Shown piece after piece: positions 40,025 to 54,851 of a stretch of DNA of 64,000 nucleotides (within the stretch, counting starts at the first letter, position 1; each line of letters begins with the position of its first letter). Source of the DNA: Daphnia carinata (taxonomy: Eukaryota; Arthropoda; Branchiopoda; Diplostraca; Daphniidae); assembly GCF_022539665.2 (NCBI RefSeq), contig NC_081337.1, positions 9,462,679 to 9,526,678 on the forward strand. The letters run 5' to 3'. Both the position numbers and the translations under genes were made by a program. The notes below the pieces were generated by a model, which saw only the letters and a list, made by a program, of their open reading frames with translations, did not search any database and was not told where the DNA came from.

Positions 40025-41316
40025 TTTTATTTACTTATTCCCGAGCGTTCTTTTTTTTTTAATCACTAACGAACCAGTTGATTAAAAATCGTTGTCGATA
40101 ATAAAGCAGACGCAATTAATCACTTTTTACTTTCGAGGACTGGCCAATCAAGTCTCCCGCCGACGTTCATGGCCGATGATCGACTGAAGCCATCGAGCAG
40201 TCTTTCAAAGTTCTCAATATCACACAACTCATTTTATATGAGAATAGAGAGAAGATAAAGTAGATAAAGGGGAAAATAAAAAAAAAATAAGGCGGAGTAG
40301 GGCGGCGGCATAGTTTTGTTTTCCCTCGTTCGTCCAGTTCAGGTATACTATGCACTCAGCAGACACTCAAGCCTTTACAGCCGTGGACAACGAACCGGGC
40401 GATTTAGTTCTCTCTTTTTTCTTTCTCCACTCAAGTCTTTTGATTTTTTTTTTCTTCTGGCATGTTAGGCTATGAGAGACGACGACGGCGGAGAGAGTTT
40501 TTGGATGGGCGCGAGAGACATGGGGCGGCATCGAAGCACTTCGGGGGGAAAACAAATGACCGACGTTGGCGCTATGTTAGGGTGGAGTCCATCCCATCAT
40601 TCTCGCGCCGGCTGAAGGAATGGGATTTTAGCACCTGGTTTCTTTTTCTTACGGCCATCTACCTATTTGTTTATTCGAAGAGTTATCTGAGTCGTGCCCG
40701 CTCCCTCCGAAATTCTTCTGTAGTGACGGTCTATTGCACAAGTCGTGGAGTCGATATTGGATGGATAGTACCACTTCTCCAACAGAGAAATCCGGGTAGG
40801 TCTGTTATCGGTGAGTGTGCAGTATCGGTTTTATTCTGCAGCTCGTATTCCCATATCCTGGTCGAATGGGAAATCACGCGTCAAAGATGTGTGAAACCTG
40901 TTAAGACGCATTTCTCCATCTCTCGGGAATCAAGTGGATCTTTCGCGGTCGGAGGCACATCCGAGGTCGACCTTATACACACAAAAGCTCAATCTGATAA
41001 CAGGTTTTTTGAAACTACAAAAAGTGTGGAAAATAAAAAGAAGCTGCCAGCCAAACCATTTAAAACATACAAGGCCATCGCCATAACACGGAATGGAATG
41101 GGGACCGTTCGATTTACATTCGCGAGATTGGATTTCCGATTCATCGGTCACGGACCAAATCTGCCTTTCCATGCGTTATGGCCTCTGCGAGAAACAGCCG
41201 TAAAAACACGAAATCCATTCGACGTCTTCACGATGTTTTGCACTTGTACGACGTCCCTGATCGGTTGTTGGAGATGAACACTACACGGCGTCACAGATCG
41301 GATCAAAACAAACACA
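40025..41316. other. DNA upstream of cassette C
   Basis: Contains the presumed promoter of cassette C (no clear TATA box seen) and an unexplained long plus-strand open frame, listed separately. Confidence 0.4.
40462..41277 (+). CDS. Unassigned 271-codon open frame
   Basis: A continuous ATG-to-stop frame of 271 codons, the longest unexplained frame in the non-coding two thirds of the window. I do not recognise it. The product would be arginine-rich at the start, with one hydrophobic stretch near residues 57-70 (STWFLFLTAIYLFVY) that could span a membrane. The context of the ATG (ctggcATGtt) is poor. Two donor-like GTAGGT/GTGAGT sites lie inside near 40797-40811. It is antisense to the agrin region and ends just before the fourth NtA-like copy. 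By length alone it is improbable as a random frame, but there is no supporting domain, so it may be a chance frame or a lineage-specific gene. Confidence 0.22.
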   Translation: MLGYERRRRRREFLDGRERHGAASKHFGGKTNDRRWRYVRVESIPSFSRRLKEWDFSTWFLFLTAIYLFVYSKSYLSRARSLRNSSVVTVYCTSRGVDIGWIVPLLQQRNPGRSVIGECAVSVLFCSSYSHILVEWEITRQRCVKPVKTHFSISRESSGSFAVGGTSEVDLIHTKAQSDNRFFETTKSVENKKKLPAKPFKTYKAIAITRNGMGTVRFTFARLDFRFIGHGPNLPFHALWPLRETAVKTRNPFDVFTMFCTCTTSLIGCWR

Positions 41317-41812
41317 CTACACCATCGCATCAAGATCAAAAAGACTTATGCTTATTGGCTCCGTGGCTGCGACGGAATTTAAACGGTTAAAAAAAATAAA
41401 AGCAATAAATAAACTTACAGCGGATTTCGAATTGCGTACGTTTCTTCCCTTTCTCAAATGAACTAGAATGCTGCATCTTGCGTCGTTTTCGTGTGTTAGG
41501 TTATGGCATGACACATCCATAAGTAAAGTATGGCTGGCCTGCCAATGAGCTCATCTTCATTGGAAAAAGGTATTTTCTATACGAGTTTTCTCGAACGACA
41601 TAAAATATGGAGGGATAAATAAGGCAATCTGGCAAGTTACCATTAGAAGTGATTTCCTATAGGAATTTGGGAGGGACAATTTAAACTTACAACTGTTTCG
41701 ATTGCCAATAAACAATATTACCATCCGGGTTAGTTAAGCGTGCGTTTAATATTACTCCAATGGAGAGTGCATCAAAATAACCCTGTAATGGAACCGTTTC
41801 GACGGGACAAAT
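41317..41812 (-). pseudogene. Fourth NtA-like cassette (D), incomplete
   Basis: Two exon-like blocks. Block 1 (41812-41691) follows a good acceptor (cgccccag) and ends at donor TT|GTAAGT; only one frame is open, starting ICPVETV and containing GVILNA and DGNIVYW, which parallel the CP motif and first two strands of the other NtA cassettes. Block 2 can begin at 41533 (acceptor ggccag), which closes the split codon exactly, and reads through DARCSI, LVHLRKG and EPISISLFDLDAM to a stop at 41317. DARC..VHLR resembles DPRIC..VRLR of cassette A, and ISISLFDL resembles SVSLRHL. I find no signal-peptide exon upstream and no phase-1 donor at its end, so it does not fit the shared exon. It may be a decayed cassette, an exon of a separate short transcript, or chance resemblance. 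Confidence 0.4.
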
Positions 41813-42104
41813 CTGGGGCGCGTAAGAAAATAATTAGGGTTTTTAAATGTGCTCACCTTTGTCGAATTCTAATTCTTATTTAATGACTTTTCCCAATAAG
41901 ATTTGCCATCTAGTGGCCAACAACACGGACTTTCTACTGCTACACAACACTGGAACGCTGCGCATCAGTCATAGAATAATGTTATTAATTTCTTATGTGA
42001 ATTTCTTTTTGTAGATCTAATCTTCATCTGAAAACTTGTCACTGCAGCTTCATTATGAACGGTAAATTCTTCTTAAGGTTCATTTGAGAGAAGACACTTG
42101 TCTA
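41813..42104. other. Spacer between NtA-like copy D and the Miro gene
   Basis: Holds the 3' untranslated region of Miro and little else. I looked here for a signal-peptide exon for copy D and found no ATG frame that reaches a usable phase-0 donor. Confidence 0.5.
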
Positions 42105-45155
<3,051 letters not shown>

Positions 45156-47230
45156 ATGGAAAGTGAAGCAAACAATCAATCTACAGTTCCTAAAAAAGGT
45201 CCAAATGATTTCATTTTTGGACGAGTTCTTGGAGATGGAAGCTTTTCAACCGTCAGTACTTTTCGCCCTAGTTTTCTCACCATAAATTTTGCATAATATA
45301 CGTTTGGATTTCCTTAGGTTTATTTGGCGAAAGACATACAATCAGGCAAAGAATTTGCAAGTAAGGAATTTGTTTATGTTGAACTTTCAGAAATTTACAT
45401 TTGAAATTCATTTGTGTTTTTTTAGTTAAAGTGTGTGAGAAACGTCACATTCTAAGGGAAAAGAAACAGCAATATGTTAAGAGAGAAAAGGAAGTATTAA
45501 TGCTTTTGAGTAAGCATGCTAAAACTTCAGCACCTTTTTTTGTGAGGCTATTTTGTACATTTCAGGATCATAATTCACTGTGTAAGTACTTTCTATTTCT
45601 TTTTTATTCCCCTTCTCTGTCTCTTTTGTAGTTTTTCTAATTTTATTTTCAAATCTAGATTTTGTGCTTACACGTGCTACAAATGGTGACTTGTTGACTT
45701 ACCTTCAAAAAGCAGAAAAATTTGAAGAAGAAGTTGCACAGTTCTATACAGCAGAACTAGTTCATGCAGTTGAGCATATGCACATGTTGGGAGTCATTCA
45801 CCGAGATCTAAAACCTGAGAACATTTTGCTAACAAATGAGAGGCATATTCTCATAACAGATTTTGGTTCAGCAAAGATCATACCTCAACCACCATTTTTA
45901 CCAGGTGGTTATCTTTAATCAGTAAGGAGTGCATTGTTGAGGAGAGCATTATGTAATTGATTCTTTTTTTTTTCAACATAGAAACCGAGAACTCTGACGG
46001 CACTGCTCGGCGTAGCAGTTTTGTTGGAACTGCTCAATATGTATCACCCGAAATTCTAACTGACAAGCGGTCGTCTCCAGCATCGGATTTGTGGGCGATT
46101 GGCTGCATTTTGTATCAAATGTTAGAGGGTAATCCACCGTTTCAGGCAAGGTCTGTGTGATTCCTTTTTTTTTCAGTTGAAACGGAAACAATGCTACTAT
46201 AATATTTTCTCGCCCTTTTTTTTGTCATAAGGAGTGAATATGCCATCTTCCAGAAAATTCTTAAGCTCGAATTCGAATACCCTCCTCTCTTCCCGTCCGT
46301 TGCCCAAGATTTTATTTCAAAGTTGCTGGTTGGTTGGTTGTACTATTTAACTTAGTATTTAAAATAAGTTTTACTCTTCATTAGGTGATAGATTCAAAAG
46401 AAAGGCTTGGAGCGCAAGATTTTGGTGGCTACCCTTCAATCAAAAGCCATAAATTTTTCGAGTCCGTAGATTTTGACACACTTTATCTGAAAACACCTCC
46501 TTGGCCAACTAAATGCAGAGATGTAGCAGAATTGGCTTCTGAAACAAGTGATCCGTCCGAGTTCCTAGGTGCAGAACCAGGCCTCAGTGGACAACAATTG
46601 AGTAAATTGCTAGGTCTTCAGCTCAACGATGAGACTAAAGAGCAAAGCCGAAATTCCGCACCAGCGCCTTCTAAAGACGTGTTAACCTCAACCAGCAGCG
46701 TTAATGTGCTTTCTCAACCGATAAAGAAAGGCTTGATTAATTTTCCAGCAAACGAACAACAACTTCAAGCCAGACTACTTCAGCAACAAGAAACGCAACC
46801 GCAGTGGCACAATCTGGTCGACAAAAAGCTCATTCTGAAACAAGGATTGATTGACAAGCGAAAGGTAAATATGCCGGTATTGTGCCAACAAAGTAAGTTA
46901 TTGTTCTAACAACTTCTTTTAGGGTCTTTTTTCTCGTCGAAGAATGTTTTTACTGACAACTGGACCAAATCTGTACTATGTCGACCCATCTAATATGGTA
47001 CTAAAAGGACAAGTTCCCTTTGGTTTGACTCTGAAGGCCGAGCCTAAAAATTTCAAAAACTTCCACATTCATACGGTAAATGCATTTTACCTTTAACGAT
47101 TCCAACCGTCAAACAATTTTTGATGTCTACTCCATAGCCCGGAAGGACATACTACCTTGAAGATCCTGAAGGTTTTGCATTAGAATGGTGTAAAGCACTA
47201 GAAGAAGTTCGAAAACATTACTACGATTGA
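45156..47230 (+). CDS. Pdk1: 3-phosphoinositide-dependent protein kinase 1 (PDK1)
   Basis: Nine coding exons with matching phases: 45156-45251, 45318-45360, 45426-45581, 45659-45904, 45982-46150, 46232-46328, 46385-46864, 46923-47075, 47138-47230. Product about 510 residues, against 556 in human, with a short N-terminus. The kinase domain has a glycine loop ([11 protein letters not shown], 22-32), AIK lysine near 48, HRDLKPEN from 146, DFG at 166-168 and the activation loop [13 protein letters not shown]. The serine near 193 corresponds to the activating autophosphorylation site of PDK1 (ANSFVGT in vertebrates). The C-terminus is a PH-like domain ([13 protein letters not shown].., then [11 protein letters not shown]) that binds PIP3. 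PDK1 phosphorylates the activation loops of Akt, S6K and other AGC kinases downstream of PI3K. Start chosen at the first ATG in frame; an upstream TTG is ignored. An AATAAA signal at 47232-47237 follows the stop almost at once. Confidence 0.95.
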
Positions 47231-47420
47231 AAATAAACGGAATGGTAAAAGATTAATCTTGTAAAGATAAAAAAATATATGTTGAAAATTACTAATGTTC
47301 CTGTGTGTTCGAATACAATCCAACAATCACACTTCCTCCTTTAGTTTATGTATTCCGCCTTTGAAAACCATTAGATGTAAAACGTAAATATTCAAAGGAA
47401 TGGATATCCCCGATACTTGT

Positions 47421-49652
47421 TTAAAGTTTCTGTGTTTTTAATACGCGGTTAATTTCTTCAAATTTGTGGATCTGCCTAATAAAGTAGTCACCGTAGCGGC
47501 GAGCTACTTTTGTATCGGCAATGTGGATCATTCCTCCGTCAATATAGAAATCCACCTAACATAGATGATACGAAAACGTAAAATCTAAATCATATAAACA
47601 TAGAATTTTCGTTAACCTCAGAACCCGATTGCAGTTCACCGTCCAATCCCGAAGTGCCCTTGGTCCATACGACGTTTTTCATCTTATGTTTAAAGCATAA
47701 CAGATGAGTGCGGAATTCCGTCTCTGGCATTTCCAAGAAAGCCGCCATTTTGGCCACAGGCATAGTAGTGTACAAACGCAGATAACTAGATGGAAACAAC
47801 CTTTTAATTTTCGCATGTACTATCAATATGAAATGACGTACCTTCGAATTGTGGGCAAGGTGAGTTGCTGTTGCACTTCATCCATGAAAACTTTGGCTAG
47901 CTGTTGAAATGGTTCACGGCGATGATCAGCAGGTGGTGCCTCCACGGGTGGAGGAACGGGAGACAAGAACTTGGGTGAAGCGAACGCGAAAGCGTTTTCG
48001 AATTCCTATCCCATGGAAAAAACTCTGTTAGTTGCTATTTTTTTTTTTATAGTTTAGTTAGCACATACTTGAAGTTCTCCCTTTTGCATTCGCACAATGC
48101 GTTCGGCATGAGGCTTCTCTCTTAGCACTGCCTGGAGGGACTCGTCAATTCGCTGGGGATGAAGAACGAGGCAAACTGATAACAAAACATACATTTTCTC
48201 GGTTTGTTTGTTAATCTATATATAGAAAATGGACATGAAACGCTGGTTTACTTCTCTTCCGGAAAATTCATTAACCTGATCGTTTTGGTACGTTTTAGCC
48301 TGGTATAGCGGCTTGGTGCGCTGGACGTAAAGCAAGATATGTGAAAACGTACGAATGGCATCGGCATACCGCCTCATCATCAGGTAAGCAAAACCAACAT
48401 AGTAGTAGGTCGAGATTTGGCATGCAGGTACCCGAGAGTATAGAGTCTATAGGCAGATAATTTAACAATCATCAAATTATTGTTGCAAAATTTGCTCAGG
48501 ACTTACTTTTTTGTTGAGCTCCATGTTTTCAAGAACCTTGACAGCTTGGTAGAAATCTCCTAATAATGAGTGGAGTCTCAACAAACCGACAAGACTGAAA
48601 TAACCCAACATTTTGTAAAGGGGTCGGCGACCAAATTCTCCTGCTACGGTGTCGGGATCTTCACCTTTAGCGTAGGCCTGAAAATCGAACGGTTTTGTCA
48701 CAACACGTGATTTCGACAACTGGTGTTTTGTTAGTTCTTACCTCTAACTGTTGGTTGATGTTAGACTTATCAACCAATGAATACAACACATTCAACACAG
48801 AATGAATGTTCCATAGTGTTGGGTTAATTCTAATAAATTCTAGTTCTTCGGCTGCAAAACAAAAAATGCTGAAAAAATAGAACACGGTAAGGAACAAGAA
48901 AGGATTTACCTGATTTCTTGTGAAGAGAGCAACGGAAAAGAGCAAAGGATTGGAATTGGTAGACAAATTCATCAATGATTTCCCATAGCCACTGATGGGG
49001 AAGTTCCAAAACCACTGGACTCTTTGCACCTGCCAAATTTCAGATAAACTTGGTATTAGTTAGCAATCAGAAAACACGAAAACATTACTGATTACTCAAG
49101 ATGTGATTGAAAAGTTGGCAGTAGTTATAATATGATTCAAAACGCTGCTCAATTGTTGGTCCTCCTTGAATTCGTGCATAAATGTGACGATAATAGAGTT
49201 CCTTGTACAAGATAAGGAAAGGTAAATCATCATCCACCAGAGGAGAAACCTCATCAGCATCTGGCCATGGAGATGATTTGAAGTGTTCCTCAGTTAACTT
49301 TGGAAACCTAAATGGCATTTTAAGCAAAAACTGATATAACTTCTCATGACACGAGGAGGAATGGACTTACGTATTTTCGTAGACATTCTGGATTTCATAC
49401 AACTTTCCAGAGTTGACCATTTCACGGAAGTAAATGATAAATTTCTTGATCACTTCTGGCATACTATACTGAGCATATTGTGGAGCACTTCCATATCCAG
49501 TGTATCGCTCATTTTCGGCATCAAGACGCGGATCCCCGGTGGGTTCGTAGACTTCGGCCTCATACTCGTACTATAGATCAAAAGGGTTCAGCAATGTATG
49601 TAGAATTTGGACAATGCTGTCAACTTACATCATCAAATTCTTCGGCATACAT
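47421..49652 (-). CDS. eIF3l: Eukaryotic translation initiation factor 3 subunit L
   Basis: Eleven exons, all phase-consistent: 49652-49629, 49570-49371, 49307-49096, 49029-48910, 48851-48742, 48677-48507, 48446-48276, 48215-48069, 48005-47842, 47785-47617, 47555-47421. Product about 540 residues, against 564 in human. Strongly conserved stretches include [75 protein letters not shown] and the C-terminal PCI region ([10 protein letters not shown]-like, [34 protein letters not shown] broken across motifs). eIF3L is a PCI-domain subunit of the eIF3 complex, which recruits mRNA to the 40S ribosome. The first coding exon has only eight codons. The gene is tail to tail with PDK1 with 190 bp between stop codons, so their 3' untranslated regions probably overlap. 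The donor of exon 7 (GTTAAT) is weak but required by phase. Confidence 0.95.
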
Positions 49653-51156
49653 CTTGGTGAGCTTTCAATAACAGTTGACTGAAATTTAGAACGAAATATT
49701 GAGAATACTGTAAAGGAAAAGATTCTCCACGAGTATCACAACTCCTTCGATTTTAGAGTTGCTCCAATGCAGAAAAACAGTAAGTGTCGGCGCTGCATTG
49801 CCGCATTTGCCGGCTTTTTCCAGCGCGCAGCGCCCTCATGAAGTACAAACTGGCAACTGGCAAGCAAGGAGCAGGCAACCAATGAACCATAGAGAGAGAC
49901 TTGCTGCCATACGTCCCCGTTGCCATTAGCAGTGCAACCTGAAGTAGGTTTGAAATTGTGAATCTGTGATAGTTTGTCACTACAGCTATTGAAGTTCTAA
50001 GGATCGATCACTTGATGTTGAATATTAGTAGAATCTTGTATATTGAAAATAGGATACAGGTTTTGAGGCAACAGAACACAACTCATACGTACTATTGCAG
50101 AATAAAGATTTTCTCGAACAAGAAATTTTTTTTCCCGGTTGAGGAAAAAATAATAATTTGCAAGTGTATTGCTAGAACGCTATGCACCCTCCATGTTCAA
50201 TCTTCAATGCCATGTGTGTGAAAGCAGTTTGGAAGATTTATGTTTGGTGTTTCATAAAATAACTTACCGAATAATTCTGAAACCTTTATAGAAAGTACGA
50301 TTGTATCCTTTGTAGGGGATATCATGCAGCACAGTAGATACATTTAGGATGTACTTCCGAAGACCATTAAAAAAAATGTCGAGGCGAATTGCAGGGGTTG
50401 TCTAGACACATGAGTATTGATCGCGTCTGGTAGTGGTCTGCCAGAATTGGGAGTTTGTTTTTGGATCGCCCTATGTCGCGTGATTCACCGGTATGCTGCT
50501 GTCATGGTGATTATTCGCCATGTTTGTTGTAAGTGTTTGGTGGGATCATGTAACCATGATATCTAATTCATTTAAGCAAGATGTAATCAACCACTCTGGT
50601 GGGCTAGTTAATGATTATTAAAGGCACTGTTTTGTTTCAAAAAGTTGTGGGGGAAAAAATTGCAAGTGAATTGGTATGCACTGAAATTTGGCAGCATTAC
50701 AACCGCGTCCTAACCGTGGCAAGGATATAAAAAAACAAGCTCGTACTCAACCATATTTTTTTTATTAATGTTTTAAAAGAAAGTTGTATGCAACGGTATT
50801 TGAAAACGATCTTTGGCTGCTTTGCAAAGTCAATAAGATATGCAATTGTTATTCCTTGGCTTTCGAAACTCACGCAGTCAACTCCGGACAACGTTACGAC
50901 GTCATGCTTTGCTACGTAATACTTATTTTTTGCGGTTTTTAATGTGCAAATTATATAACTCAGAAGCATCTAAACTTTGCGTCTAACTGAAATGGACATT
51001 AGATGCGCGGCTTTTCTTCCCTGGCATAAATTTGAAATCGCCCAATAAGGGAATGGCTTGCACAGTGAAAGCGTGGACCAATAGCAACGCTTCTAGTACG
51101 CATCAAGCCCTCCCACTGCACCCAAGGGCAAAACGATACCCCCTTCCTTCGAAAGT
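49653..51156. other. Intergenic region, eIF3l / beta-tubulin (divergent)
   Basis: About 1.5 kb between two divergent genes. It should contain both promoters. Short open frames here show no domain. I see no RNA gene. Confidence 0.5.
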
Positions 51157-51163
51157 TATAAAG
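51157..51163 (+). promoter_or_regulatory. TATA box of beta-tubulin
   Basis: TATAAAG, 108 bp upstream of the start codon. A transcription start near 51190 would leave a leader of about 80 nt. Confidence 0.55.
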
Positions 51164-51270
51164 TCTTGTGCTTTTTGATGGAACATCATTCCAGAGGACT
51201 GAAGCGCCCGAGCGACTTGAACCGTTAGACTTAAGAGTTTTTCTCTTTCAATTTTACTTCGAAACAGAAA

Positions 51271-53415
<2,145 letters not shown>

Positions 53416-53761
53416 AAACGCAATTCTGCCCTTTCCGTCCTTGGAAGAACTGCCGAAACATAAGGGAGAAAAACGTTTTCCATCTTCAGCACTCTCAGAC
53501 CGCCCTTTAGTCCAGCCGATGTCTGTGCACTTTCATTTTCTAAACTGAAATGTCTTTCGCTTCCGTATTCTTTTTTGGCTTTCCTGACTGTTTCGTCCAT
53601 TTTTAGAGAACCGAGTAGCAACACTTTCGTGTCTTACCACATTCCTCGCTCTCTTTTTACGTTCATTTGTTTTGTTTTCTTAAGAAACCATCCAGATCTG
53701 ATCTCCTTCGTCTGGGCTGTCTCCCTGTGTACATTCATCTCCGCACAACCGATCTGAACAA

Positions 53762-53773
53762 AATAAAAATAAA
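53762..53773 (+). terminator. Poly(A) signals of beta-tubulin
   Basis: Two AATAAA hexamers back to back, about 350 bp after the stop codon and directly before a GTTAG/GTCAC stretch. They define the likely mRNA end. Confidence 0.7.
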
Positions 53774-54851
53774 AGGTTAGCAAAGTCACTACTGAATCAT
53801 TTGTCTTGGTTATTTCACCATCACTACGCCTTAAGCTCTCGCGCGGATTTGCAAAAATTAATCTCTATTTTCGGTTGTAGGTTAAGTATCCAACCACAAA
53901 TGGAAAGCCTAATGACCTACGTAGTCATATTTCAGACGTGAATAAAGCGTGTAGTAGACGACTCCCTTACTGAGCAAAGTAGGGAGTTGTTGGAACACCA
54001 CCCCTGACTAACTTCAAATACCCTTGACATACAAACTTGATGGATACAGTGCATACGTTATGTCATCAGTGAGCACACCACCATTAGTAAGCGGACGTCC
54101 TTGATCTAGGACTTTTATTGGATACATTATAACCAGCATAGTTTTATTGCATTTATGATGACGATGACGTCGCTCACGTATACTGTTCGGTTGAAAGGGG
54201 GCATTGTGTGACAAGATCGTAACATAGCCAAATAAAACTGGCCACTCGGCTGCTGTTGTTTCTGGGGGAAAAGAATTTATGGCAGTAAAATAAAATGTAA
54301 CCAGACGTGTTGGTTCATTCGTCCAAGAAAATTCCGCGGTTAGTTTCCAAATGGTGACGACCAAGAGGCGGTTTCTATTGCTTCAATGAAGTGGCAACTT
54401 CTCTTCAATCACCTGTTGCATAAAATAGCCACCGGACAACGGAAAAAATAGGACGAAAGATATAGTGATGGCCGATCGAGCAAAAAGCTTAAATTGAATC
54501 ATGCAGCGTGATCAGTGGCCTGCTAGTAAGAGTCGTTGTGAACGTTCACGCTAGGGGGATGTAGTACGTATGACTCATTCATTCTATCAAAATGGTTAGT
54601 AATAGAGAATGGAGAGAAAATCGCTCTGTTCCCCCCTGTCATCAAACGGATAGAAACTGATGGGTAGTGAAAGCAAGGGGAACGTTCTATAAGCCAGACA
54701 ATTATACGACGCAACCATGCAACAAAGCAATCAACGAAAAACACCCTATCAGATGACATCAGAATGCTACGGGGGTTACCATAACAACCGTCTAGTCGTT
54801 TGGCAATACAAATGAACCAACCCAACGGCCCTTTTTCCTCAACCACTGTTA
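53774..54851. other. Intergenic region between convergent beta-tubulin and LUBEL
   Basis: About 1.1 kb. Two minus-strand open frames (54014-54364, 54523-54846) have no recognisable domain. A last LUBEL exon could lie here if the donor at 54905 is used (see findings), but I cannot identify one. Confidence 0.45.

Noticed and set aside
54014-54364. 116-codon minus-strand frame downstream of LUBEL
   Set aside because: Starts at a non-ATG codon, no domain, and I could not join it in phase to LUBEL with good splice sites.
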